10,171 bases of DNA from Deltaproteobacteria bacterium (lineage in GTDB: Bacteria > Desulfobacterota > GWC2-55-46 > DRQE01), in contig DAOVXI010000042.1 of assembly GCA_030636245.1 (NCBI GenBank), positions 1-10,171 on the forward strand, in the 5' to 3' direction. Position numbers and translations under genes: made by a program. Within the stretch, counting starts at the first letter, position 1. Every line of letters begins with the position of its first letter. The notes beneath the pieces are model-generated. The model did no database searches. It was not told the DNA's origin and worked only from the letters and a program-made list of their open reading frames with translations. Positions 1 to 6,683 of the stretch are shown here, piece by piece.

Positions 1-33
1 AGAAAGTTCTTTATTTTTTTTAAAGTTTATCAT

Positions 34-248
34 TCAAGTTATAGCCATACGTTGTTTTCTAAGGATGAGTGCTTCTTCATATAATGCGATGTCGCGTTTG
101 TTAAGGTCTGCTATTGTCTCTAGCAACTTCTCGGAAGGAGCTTCAAACTTTTTTTATAGTTTTTAATCAAAATGTTCTTAAATGATTCGCCGGCTGTCTT
201 ATGTATATGAATGCCTATAAGTTGGATATTAGAAGGTTTGCTGTTCAT
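34..248 (-). pseudogene. Remnant of a sulfotransferase gene (internal deletion plus frame change)
   Basis: The ATG at 248-246 opens a frame containing GIHIHKTAGESFKNIL, a close match to the 5'-phosphosulfate (PAPS) binding loop (H-x-P/H-K-T-A-G-x-S/T-F) of Sulfotransfer_2-type enzymes. After about 33 residues (ending NYKK) the frame becomes meaningless and stops at 122-120. In another frame, about 154-34, the sequence reads KFEAPSEKLLETIADLNK followed by RDIALYEEALILRKQRMAIT and a TGA stop. This resembles the usual C-terminal tail of the same family (LN..DI.LYE.A). Only about 70 residues remain where the family usually has more than 200, so the catalytic middle and the 3'-phosphate site are gone. 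One out-of-frame deletion near 140-160 would explain both defects; the run of seven A residues at about 151-157 could also have slipped. The start lies 4 bases after the ABC ATPase stop, so it was once the last gene of that operon. The family assignment rests on motifs only. Confidence 0.7.
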
Positions 249-252
249 ATCA

Positions 253-1512
253 TTAACACTCCCAGTCTGCAGATAAATGAACCGGAGCGTTTGAGGTGTG
301 CTCACCTTTTACTATAAAGCTCTTTGCCGTCAGGTACTTTATTAAAGGACCTTTCTTGTCGCAGTCCTTTAAAATAATAGAGATACCGTATTTTCCCGGA
401 TAAAAAGGTATGTGGTCAAAGTGTATCCTGATATTATACTCATATGGGGCTTTGTTTATCAACTTGAATCCCGAAATCTCGGAAGAACTCTCGGAGACAA
501 GATTAAACTCGTTGTCAGTAAATAATATAAAGAGTGTTGCGGTCTCAACAGATCTGTCGAGTGTTACATTAAGCTCTACGGTTAGAGGGTCAAGGTGGTC
601 AATGGTCAGAGTGCCATCATCCGTGTGTGACGATTTTATAGATGAAAGTGTTATCTTGTTAATGTTTGATGAGCCTTCTCTTTGCATAGAGGGTGTATCT
701 ATTTCTTTTTGAGCAAAATAAAAATCCAGGCCTTCCGATACATTATCTGTCAGGTAGACCATCTTCCCTTTGTCCATGACCAGAACGTCAGTGCATACTC
801 TGGTGATCTTTTGCATATGATGGGAAACAAAGATTATCGCTGTGTTCTTTGATAACTGATCGATCTCATTAAAGCACTTGGCACGAAAGCCGCGGTCTCC
901 CACGGCCAAAACCTCATCCAGTATCAGAATGTCAGGTTTTATCGCGATAGCAATGGAAAACCCCAGTTTTACCTTCATCCCGGAGGAGTAAGTTGATACA
1001 GGAGAGTCGATAAAATCATCGATGCCAGCAAACTTAATAATACTGTCAGCTTTGGAGTCGATCTCCTTACGGCTCATGCCAAGTATTGTTCCGTTAAGAT
1101 ATATATTTTCCCGACCGGTAAGGTGAGGGTGGAAGCCCGCACCGAGGCTGATAAGAGCGGCGAACCTTCCTTTTGTAGATACCTCTCCCTTGTCTATCGG
1201 GAATATCCCCGCGATAAGCCTTAGCAGGGTTGACTTACCGCTGCCGTTTTCGCCGATGACACCAAGCACTTGGCCTCTGCGTATTTCCAGGTTGATATCA
1301 TCTACAGCCCAAAACTCTTCTTTGCGAAGCTTCGTTGTATTAGGTTTGGAGCCGACAAGGCCCTTGCATAGGTCAGCTAAGCCGTAAAGCATATTTAGTT
1401 TAAGGTTCTTACAGAACTTCTTTGAAACACCTTTTAGGCTTAAGAGAACCTCACCGCTCTTTTCTGTGGCAAGAGCGGGGGTATTGATGGCGGTATTGCT
1501 TGCTTGACTCAT
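253..1512 (-). CDS. wzt: Wzt-like polysaccharide ABC transporter ATPase with C-terminal cargo domain
   Basis: This 419-residue nucleotide-binding subunit should power export of an undecaprenyl-linked or lipid-linked glycan across the inner membrane with the permease encoded just upstream. Visible motifs are Walker A GENGSGKST (87-95), the block LGAGFHPHLTGREN (123-136) typical of the Wzt/KpsT/TagH branch, signature YSSGM (175-179), Walker B ILILDE (195-200) and the H-loop SHH (230-232). The N-terminus (VSKKFCKNLK, then ...EEFWAVDDINLEIRRG) is typical of Wzt proteins from O-antigen loci. Residues from about 280 to 419 form an extra beta-rich region in the place of the Wzt C-terminal domain, which in characterised members binds the finished glycan and gives cargo specificity. 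The ATG shares one base with the permease stop (TAATG), pointing to translational coupling. The symbol is used at family level; the cargo is unknown. Confidence 0.9.
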   Translation of the reverse strand: MSQASNTAINTPALATEKSGEVLLSLKGVSKKFCKNLKLNMLYGLADLCKGLVGSKPNTTKLRKEEFWAVDDINLEIRRGQVLGVIGENGSGKSTLLRLIAGIFPIDKGEVSTKGRFAALISLGAGFHPHLTGRENIYLNGTILGMSRKEIDSKADSIIKFAGIDDFIDSPVSTYSSGMKVKLGFSIAIAIKPDILILDEVLAVGDRGFRAKCFNEIDQLSKNTAIIFVSHHMQKITRVCTDVLVMDKGKMVYLTDNVSEGLDFYFAQKEIDTPSMQREGSSNINKITLSSIKSSHTDDGTLTIDHLDPLTVELNVTLDRSVETATLFILFTDNEFNLVSESSSEISGFKLINKAPYEYNIRIHFDHIPFYPGKYGISIILKDCDKKGPLIKYLTAKSFIVKGEHTSNAPVHLSADWEC

Positions 1513-2357
1513 TAGATCATTCTCTCAACTATCTTATCTTCGGCCAGATAAAATAAGCGTATCAGGATAATGAATATAAGAAAAGAAGCTCCGGCACAGA
1601 TAAAGAAGCCTGTTGTATCGTAAAGACGTCCGTAGATAACGATATCCCTGGCGGAGCAGACAAGATATGTAAGAGGGTTCCACTTTATTATCTGCTGGAT
1701 AAATTCACTTGGCACATTGTTAGAGTATATGATCGGCGTTGTGTAGAGCATTAGTCCGGTAAGGACAGTAACTATTTTTTTAAGGTCCGGAGCCACGACC
1801 GTGACCATCGTATGGATGAGTCCCAGTGACGCACCGAGAAAAAATAGCGGTAAACAAACAAGCGGTAACGTTAGGGCCCAAGGGCTCGGAAAGATACCAA
1901 AGGCAATGAAAATCAGTATTATGGCAGTGAAGGCAACCATGAAGTTAGCCAGATGAATAAGTATTTGTTTTACAAAGATGGATTCTCTGGCGACATTAAC
2001 CTGCATTGCCAGGTAGGACGCATTCTCAAAGGTAGTTCCTGCTGCCTCGAAAAGACCCATGAAAAGCCCCCACATGGTCGTTCCCATAAGCAGGTATGCC
2101 GGGTAGGGTATGCCGACATCTCCAGGGACCAATAGCCCTGTCTTTTGTAGAAATACCCATGAAACTATACCCATGAGCGGTGAGATAACAACCCAGGACA
2201 GCCCAAGATAGGATTTCTTGTAGATCGCAAAGTAGTCTCTTTTGAAGAGCTGGACAATAAGGTCCCTTGAACTCGAAATATTTTTCAGGATAACCGCGAT
2301 GGTTTGAAAAAGACCTAGCTCGTAGCGCTGGTTGGGCTTATAAAAAGTTTCTTTCAT
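1512..2357 (-). CDS. wzm: Wzm-like polysaccharide ABC transporter permease (ABC-2 type)
   Basis: This 281-residue membrane subunit is the partner of the adjacent ATPase. The cytoplasmic N-terminus carries the family block RDYFAIYKKSYLGLSWVVIS (40-59), the conserved R...YK.S.LG..W pattern of Wzm/KpsM/TagG permeases that contacts the ATPase. About six hydrophobic segments follow, roughly at 52-72, 87-107, 133-157, 162-186, 194-212 and 249-270. The stretch YTTPIIYSNNVP (205-216) before WNP (226-228) is also typical. The length matches the family. The gene is first in its transcription unit: a sigma70-like promoter lies at 2420-2391 and the start codon follows only a distant GGAG (about 14 bases away), so translation initiation may be weak. 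It overlaps the ATPase gene by one base. The export substrate cannot be read from the sequence. Confidence 0.9.
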   Translation of the reverse strand: MKETFYKPNQRYELGLFQTIAVILKNISSSRDLIVQLFKRDYFAIYKKSYLGLSWVVISPLMGIVSWVFLQKTGLLVPGDVGIPYPAYLLMGTTMWGLFMGLFEAAGTTFENASYLAMQVNVARESIFVKQILIHLANFMVAFTAIILIFIAFGIFPSPWALTLPLVCLPLFFLGASLGLIHTMVTVVAPDLKKIVTVLTGLMLYTTPIIYSNNVPSEFIQQIIKWNPLTYLVCSARDIVIYGRLYDTTGFFICAGASFLIFIILIRLFYLAEDKIVERMI

Positions 2358-2390
2358 CTTTGTTGGGTTTGCTCCGTTTGGTAATAGATG

Positions 2391-2420
2391 AATATATCAC
2401 AGAATATTTGCTTTAGTCAA
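2391..2420 (-). promoter_or_regulatory. Sigma70-like promoter with extended -10 for the exporter genes
   Basis: On the minus strand TTGACT (2420-2415) is separated by 18 bases from TATATT (2396-2391), which is preceded by TGA to give a TGnTATATT extended -10. Transcription would start near 2384, about 27 bases ahead of the permease ATG at 2357. This would make permease, ATPase and the sulfotransferase remnant a unit separate from the ligase upstream. The rest of the gap (2421-2547) shows no recognisable terminator or gene. Called from consensus match and position only. Confidence 0.5.
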
Positions 2421-2547
2421 TTATTACAGGGGGTTTCATTGGTGAGCTGCAAAATAGTGGGCCAAGGAGGTATGGAGTTCGACCCTCAATTGCCGGGAAA
2501 CTATCTGTGCTTAGGTTGAAGCGGTAGGTTAATGCTTTGAAGTCATC

Positions 2548-4002
2548 TCAGGATCTCTTGATCTTACCACTGCCTGTTTTGGGCAGCTCTTTAACTACAT
2601 CAACGGAGCGGGGAATTTTGTGTGGGGCAAGGTGTTTGCCACAGAAAGTCATTAACTCAACTGTTTCCGGTTTTGGGCAGCCGTCATTTAAGACGATCAT
2701 CGCATAAGGAACTTCATTCAGGTAAGAATGAGCTTTTGCTTTTACAAGGGACTCCTTAATGGCGGGGTGCAGATTGAGTACATCCTCTATCTCTGAGGCA
2801 AACATCTTCATCCCCATACAGTTTATAACATCTTTGGTCCTGCCGTGAAGAAAAAGGTGTCCTTCCTCGTCCACCCGCCCTATGTCCCCGGTGTTGAACC
2901 AGCCCTCATCACAAACAGAAGCTCTTGTTCTAAACTCCGATATGTAGGAATCAAAAAAACCGGGCCCTCTTAAAAAGATCGAACCGAAGTCACCCTCGGC
3001 CACGGGTTGATTGTCCTTATCAAGCACTTTGACCTCATAGCTTTTGATAAGTTTTCCAACGCTGTCGGCCTTTTCCAGTGGCTTGTCGGTGTTAATGGAT
3101 AAAAGCCCTGCTTCGATTATTCCGTAGGCCTGCATAATAGGGATGTTGAACTTTTCATAGAATGCGGTAGAGGTTTTCTTGCTAAGCCCGGCCGAGGTTG
3201 ATATGGCCATCCTAAGACCCTTCAGGTCATCTTTTTTACCGTTTGATAGTAGTAGCTTATAAAAGTGCTCGGTCGCATAGAACATGGAAGGGCTGAAGTT
3301 TTTTATCGCGGCAAGAATGCTTTGCGGGGTATGGTCCTTTGGGATCGCTATGCATGCGCCATAAGAAAGGTAGAGCATGATGCTTACTATAAAATGATAT
3401 GCCATGGGCAGCATCCACAGGATAACATCATCTTCTTTTATTCCAAGCCCTTCATTAACAGCGGTAACCCTTTCGGCCAGTGATCTTTGAGTAAAGAGTA
3501 CTCCCTTGCTGTTGCCGGTAGTGCCGGAAGAAAATCTTATAAGGGCGGCCTCTTTTATCTCCGGCTCTTCTGAGAGCTCCGGAGGCAGGCAGGCTTCGCG
3601 CCGTAAAAGAAGGTGCTTATCACAAAGTTCATCTTCATTTATCGTGCCCAGCATCTTATCGAAATGTTCGTCCTTAGTGTCTGATATTAATATAGTAAGG
3701 TAGCACTTTTCGATAAGTGAATCTTTTTCTTTGCTTGCCAAGCTCCTGGGTATGGCAACGGCCCCGGCACCTGCATATATGACTGCGTGTGTAATGATTA
3801 TGAGGTCACGTCCGTCACAGTCAATGCCCACGCGATCGCCTTTTCCTATGCCGGCTGAAGACAGTTGTTGAGTGACGTTGTGGATAGCCTCTTTAAGCGA
3901 GGCGTACGTAAGGACACCCATGGAGTCGGCAATGGCATTCCTAGTGCCGTGACGCTCAAAGGAATCGTTTAACAGCTCTATGATATTTGAGAAGTTTTTC
4001 AT
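2548..4002 (-). CDS. AMP-forming acyl/aminoacyl ligase (ANL superfamily)
   Basis: This 484-residue adenylating enzyme should activate a carboxylic acid with ATP and then pass it to a thiol, most likely the phosphopantetheine arm of the carrier protein encoded two genes upstream. Core motifs are present in order: A3 P-loop SSGTTGNSKG (158-167), A5 QAYGIIEAG (291-299), A7 TGD (371-373), A8 hinge GRTKDVINCMGMKMFASEIE (387-406) and A10 GSGKIKR (477-483) with the catalytic lysine at 480. The A5 position usually occupied by Thr in YGxTE is Ile296, a small deviation also tolerated in some subfamilies. The protein ends right after A10, slightly earlier than many relatives, but has all catalytic elements. 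The gene sits 41 bases after the acyltransferase stop in the same direction. Substrate candidates include a fatty acid, a hydroxy acid or an amino acid (compare the DltA/DltC pair); the sequence does not decide. Confidence 0.88.
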   Translation of the reverse strand: MKNFSNIIELLNDSFERHGTRNAIADSMGVLTYASLKEAIHNVTQQLSSAGIGKGDRVGIDCDGRDLIIITHAVIYAGAGAVAIPRSLASKEKDSLIEKCYLTILISDTKDEHFDKMLGTINEDELCDKHLLLRREACLPPELSEEPEIKEAALIRFSSGTTGNSKGVLFTQRSLAERVTAVNEGLGIKEDDVILWMLPMAYHFIVSIMLYLSYGACIAIPKDHTPQSILAAIKNFSPSMFYATEHFYKLLLSNGKKDDLKGLRMAISTSAGLSKKTSTAFYEKFNIPIMQAYGIIEAGLLSINTDKPLEKADSVGKLIKSYEVKVLDKDNQPVAEGDFGSIFLRGPGFFDSYISEFRTRASVCDEGWFNTGDIGRVDEEGHLFLHGRTKDVINCMGMKMFASEIEDVLNLHPAIKESLVKAKAHSYLNEVPYAMIVLNDGCPKPETVELMTFCGKHLAPHKIPRSVDVVKELPKTGSGKIKRS

Positions 4003-4043
4003 CTTGCAAAATATACGATTTTACCCGGTGGTGCATCTTACGT

Positions 4044-4829
4044 TTACTTCGTAATTTTATTCCACATATATGGCTGTTCCTCAATCCTATCATAAAACCA
4101 CTTTATAATAGATTCAATTTTTTTTATTTCTTTTTCCGGGGTATCATTGATCTGATATTCCTTACCTATAAGAAGTGTAAAGGAAGGAAAAGGCTTTAGT
4201 TTATTTAATTTGAGGAAGAGAGGTACGATGGGGGCACCGGTTTCGTGGCTCAGGGAGTATATGCCCCGTGGAGTTTTAAGGCTACCAGTGCCAAAGGGCA
4301 CATCGAAAAAGTTTTTACCGGCATTTCCGTCAGCGGCCAAGAAAACGCTTTCCCCTCTTTTGAGAGTGTCTTGCAGTAACTTTAAGGAGAGTAGTGGTTT
4401 GTAAGTAAGAGGTGTGTAGTTCTTCCTTGTTCTCTCCAAGATCTTTAAAAAAAAGGGGTTTTTTTGCCTTGTATTTCCGCTCTTAAAGGTGGTCAGTAAG
4501 ATATCATTCTCACACATTAAGACAGGAAGAAACTTTAAAAACGGCTGGTGGAAGAAGGTGAATATAGTACTTTTATCCTTATACTTTTCAAGGATATCGA
4601 TGTTTTCGCAGGATTCCTTGATCAATGGATAGGTGCTCTCGTTTATCTTACTCCACAAAAGTCTTTGACGTCCTCTGAACCAATAACTTTTAAAAACAGT
4701 TGACGCAGTTAATTTGTTGCCAGAGTAGCTGTTCTTTTTTTGGCGTAATGCTGCCATAAGAATAGCGTTTGTTTTTAAAAAAAGTATTTTTATGTAGTGC
4801 CTTGTATGTTTGAGAAGAGTATGTGCCAT
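4044..4829 (-). CDS. LpxL/HtrB-like lipid acyltransferase, unusual catalytic motif
   Basis: This 261-residue protein resembles the lipid A lauroyl/myristoyl acyltransferase family, which uses acyl-ACP donors at the inner membrane. Evidence is the block LKRGESVFLAADGNAGKNFF (156-175) followed by DVPFGTGSLKTPRGIYSLSH (176-195) and TGAPIVPLFL (197-206), matching the region of LpxL-like proteins that reads RGG..(A)ADG....v.vPF.G....p.G...LA..TGAP.vPvF. The C-terminus QPYMWNK also fits the family's QYLW.H ending. The expected H-x4-D/E active site falls at FFHQPFLKF (92-100), where His94 is present but Lys99 stands in the acid position. It is slightly shorter than LpxL (about 300 residues) and has no clear N-terminal anchor beyond a weakly hydrophobic stretch near 12-28. 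It begins 8 bases after the carrier protein stop with no good Shine-Dalgarno sequence, suggesting coupling. The gene is very AT-rich. Confidence 0.75.
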   Translation of the reverse strand: MAHTLLKHTRHYIKILFLKTNAILMAALRQKKNSYSGNKLTASTVFKSYWFRGRQRLLWSKINESTYPLIKESCENIDILEKYKDKSTIFTFFHQPFLKFLPVLMCENDILLTTFKSGNTRQKNPFFLKILERTRKNYTPLTYKPLLSLKLLQDTLKRGESVFLAADGNAGKNFFDVPFGTGSLKTPRGIYSLSHETGAPIVPLFLKLNKLKPFPSFTLLIGKEYQINDTPEKEIKKIESIIKWFYDRIEEQPYMWNKITK

Positions 4830-4837
4830 AGGGTGGT

Positions 4838-5083
4838 TTAACCGGTTGACTCCGGGTTCTTTGGTGATTTTCCCAGAAAGTTTTCGATCATGTTTACTGT
4901 ATCAAAGTTGGCGATATCAAAGGAATCGTCAAGAATAGTGACGTTAAATGTTTCCTCTACCAGGTTCAGGAAAGAAAGCATGGATAGAGAGTCGAGCATG
5001 CCGGTGGAGAAAAGAGGCGTATCGGCAGAAAAATCCTTATCCCGAGATATGGTTTTTAGAAGTGTGAGTAGTTGTTGTTCCAT
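4838..5083 (-). CDS. Acyl carrier protein / phosphopantetheine-binding protein
   Basis: This is an 81-residue stand-alone carrier protein. The motif LFSTGMLDSLSMLSFLNLVE (24-43) contains the DSL signature, with Ser32 as the predicted phosphopantetheine attachment site. The following NFDTVNMIENFL (59-70) matches the last helix of ACP- and DltC-like proteins (.FdTi..i..f). It likely carries the acyl or aminoacyl group loaded by the downstream ligase and used by the acyltransferase between them. It is the first gene of the minus-strand acyl module. The start is fixed by an in-frame TAA four codons upstream, yet the leader just before the ATG is purely AT-rich (aactttaatatataata) with no Shine-Dalgarno sequence. 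FabD/FabF-type partners are not in the window, so this is probably a dedicated rather than housekeeping ACP. Confidence 0.88.
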   Translation of the reverse strand: MEQQLLTLLKTISRDKDFSADTPLFSTGMLDSLSMLSFLNLVEETFNVTILDDSFDIANFDTVNMIENFLGKSPKNPESTG

Positions 5084-5158
5084 TATTATATATTAAAGTT
5101 TATGAGGGTTTACCTTGCGGTTTATGACCACAATGGTATTATTCATCCTTGGTAACTT

Positions 5159-5183
5159 ATTATATTTTTCCGGCACTTGTCAA
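5159..5183 (-). promoter_or_regulatory. Possible promoter elements for the acyl module, non-standard spacing
   Basis: The minus strand holds a perfect TTGACA (5183-5178) and a perfect TATAAT (5164-5159), but only 13 bases separate them, too few for a normal sigma70 promoter. Using TATAAT with a 17-base spacer gives only the poor -35 TTTATT. Either the -10 works with a weak -35, or an activator is needed. The leader to the carrier protein ATG (5083) would be about 70 bases. Confidence 0.25.
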
Positions 5184-5249
5184 TAAAATTGCTTGTGGTA
5201 CTCTTATGTATAAGAATTATATCGTGTTTTCACTAAAAATACTATATAG

Positions 5250-5278
5250 TTTACAAATATTGAGTGATAGCATAAAAT
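5250..5278 (+). promoter_or_regulatory. Sigma70-like promoter for the glycosyltransferase gene
   Basis: TTTACA (5250-5255) and TAAAAT (5273-5278) are spaced by exactly 17 bases in an AT-rich stretch, with a predicted start near 5285 and a leader of about 37 bases. This promoter diverges from the acyl module's transcription. The whole gap 5084-5321 contains no gene. Called by consensus match and location. Confidence 0.5.
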
Positions 5279-5321
5279 ATCGATCTCAAGCAATATTAAG
5301 GGATAATAACTACGATACGCA

Positions 5322-6494
5322 ATGAGAATACTAATTAATACGATACCGCTCCTTTCTCCGCTTTCCGGCGTTGGAAGATATACCAGCACGGTTAGCCAAT
5401 ACCTCTCACGGTTGGATACGGAAAACCAATACACTTACTTCTATGGGTTTTATTCGGATAAGCTTGTGGTGGAAGATAGTGACTCTGTGGGCGGCGAGGC
5501 GAACTCATTTAACCGGAACATGAAAAGGGTAGGAGCCGTAAAGGATGTAATAAAAAAAATACCTGTGTTGCGTGATGTCGCAAGGGCGTCAAAGTCGTTC
5601 CTTACGCATCAGTCACAAAAAACATTTGATCTTTACTTCGAGCCAAACTTTATTCCATTGAACGTAAAGGCCAGAAAAACAGTAGTTACCGTTCATGACT
5701 TCAGTTTCATCTCCAACCCCGAGTGGCTGCCAAAAGACAGGGCGAATTACTTTAATAAAAATTTCTTCAAAAAAGTTAAAGCGGTAGATAAGGTCATTGT
5801 GGTCTCGGATTTTATTAAGGGTGAGGCTGTAAGCAAGTTGGGATTGCCGGAAGATAAGGTTGAAGTTATTCATCATGGCTATGATCGCTCCATTTTCAGA
5901 TCCTATGATGAAGAAGAGCTGTTACCGGTAAAGAGGAAATTTAATTTGCCGGAAAAATTCATTCTTTCCGTTGGTTCTATTGAGCCGAGAAAAAATCTGG
6001 AAAGAATGATCGAGGCATATTTTTCTCTTGATAAGGAAGTAAGAAAAGAGTTCAAACTGGTCTTGGTAGGGTTTTCGGGTTGGAGAAACAGAAGAGTAAT
6101 GAAGTTGCTTAAAGAGGTTGGAGATGAGGTCGTATACCTGGGTTATGTCTCTGACGTTGATCTTGGAAAGCTTTATAACCTGGCCACCCTCTTTATCTTC
6201 CCCACGTTGTACGAGGGCTTTGGGCTTCCGGCTCTTGAGGCGATGGCCTCCGGCTGCCCCTCGGTTGTTTCTAATGTTGCGAGTCTTCCCGAGGTCTGCG
6301 GTGATGCGGTCCGGTATGTGGAGCCGCTTGACGTTGGCAGTATAAGTGACGGCATTCGAGATGTTATTGAGAATGAAAGTCTCAGGAATAACCTTAAGGC
6401 CAAGGGCTTAAAAAGAGCAAACCTCTTCAGTTGGCCGGAGTCCGCGAAGAAACACATGGATCTCTTTAATGCCGTTCTAAGATCGGCTAAATGA
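5322..6494 (+). CDS. Family 4 glycosyltransferase (GT-B fold, retaining)
   Basis: This 390-residue cytoplasmic or membrane-associated enzyme transfers a sugar from a nucleotide donor to a growing glycan. The N-terminus MRILINTIPLLSPLSGVGRY carries the glycine-rich acceptor-side loop (16-20), followed by TVHDFSF (123-129) and VSDF (161-164). The C-terminal donor domain has FILSVGSIEPRKNLERMIEA (213-232) with the phosphate-binding R223/K224, and the E-x7-E signature EGFGLPALEAMASG (298-311; E298 and E306). The length is typical of GT4. The start is fixed because an in-frame TAA lies four codons upstream; the nearest purine-rich AAGGGA is about 18 bases away, so the ribosome site is weak. It is a single-gene unit with its own promoter and a strong terminator. 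It resembles mannosyl- or rhamnosyltransferases of O-antigen loci, but donor and acceptor cannot be told. Its position next to the exporter genes suggests the same glycan. Confidence 0.9.
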   Translation: MRILINTIPLLSPLSGVGRYTSTVSQYLSRLDTENQYTYFYGFYSDKLVVEDSDSVGGEANSFNRNMKRVGAVKDVIKKIPVLRDVARASKSFLTHQSQKTFDLYFEPNFIPLNVKARKTVVTVHDFSFISNPEWLPKDRANYFNKNFFKKVKAVDKVIVVSDFIKGEAVSKLGLPEDKVEVIHHGYDRSIFRSYDEEELLPVKRKFNLPEKFILSVGSIEPRKNLERMIEAYFSLDKEVRKEFKLVLVGFSGWRNRRVMKLLKEVGDEVVYLGYVSDVDLGKLYNLATLFIFPTLYEGFGLPALEAMASGCPSVVSNVASLPEVCGDAVRYVEPLDVGSISDGIRDVIENESLRNNLKAKGLKRANLFSWPESAKKHMDLFNAVLRSAK

Positions 6495-6545
6495 TCCCCG
6501 GCCGTATTGTTTCATGGATAATTGATATTGATGAACTCATTTTGT

Positions 6546-6576
6546 CCCGCACTTTTTTGTGCGGGTTTTTTGTTTT
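6546..6576 (+). terminator. Rho-independent terminator after the glycosyltransferase
   Basis: A perfect 7-bp GC-rich stem CCCGCAC (6546-6552) and GTGCGGG (6559-6565) encloses a loop of six T residues and is followed by TTTTTTGTTTT (6566-6576). It lies 51 bases past the glycosyltransferase stop. It lacks an A-run on the left side, so it works on the plus strand only. Confidence 0.92.
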
Positions 6577-6607
6577 ATGAAATAAGGGATGGGTGGTATA
6601 TTTATTC

Positions 6608-6625
6608 GGTGGGCAATGGCCCACC
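6608..6625. repeat. REP-like palindrome GGTGGGC-AATG-GCCCACC
   Basis: Two perfect 7-base arms (6608-6614 and 6619-6625) flank a 4-base loop, followed by CTACG (6626-6630). There is no T-tract, so it is not a terminator. The minus-strand reading, CGTAG-GGTGGGC-CATT-GCCCACC, resembles short palindromes of the GTAGGGTGGGC...GCCCACC kind that are scattered between genes in many Gram-negative genomes. Only one copy is seen here, so repetition within this genome is inferred. Confidence 0.55.
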
Positions 6626-6683
6626 CTACGAGGCTGGTGGCCGTAAACATATTAATTTTATCAATAATTGAGGAGGTCCTATT

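Noticed and set aside
9..25. CTTTA-T7-TAAAG as a terminator for the minus-strand operon
   Set aside because: The stem is only five A/T-rich pairs with no GC core, so it would be too weak; the true terminator probably lies outside the window.
120..305. A 61-codon minus-strand frame starting at 305 as an intact small gene
   Set aside because: Its first 19 codons overlap the end of the ABC ATPase gene and carry no pattern. Only the part from 248 matches a sulfotransferase, and it continues in another frame past the stop, so it is a pseudogene piece.
2472..2488. A TTCGA-containing stretch resembling a tRNA T-arm
   Set aside because: The flanking arms pair poorly and no acceptor, D or anticodon arms can be drawn around it on either strand.
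2421..2547. A small minus-strand coding frame in the gap between ligase and permease
   Set aside because: The only readable stretch is short, lacks a ribosome site and a recognisable motif, and overlaps the -35 of the permease promoter.
6608..6625. The GGTGGGC palindrome as a terminator
   Set aside because: No T-tract follows on either strand, and a strong terminator already lies 30 bases upstream.
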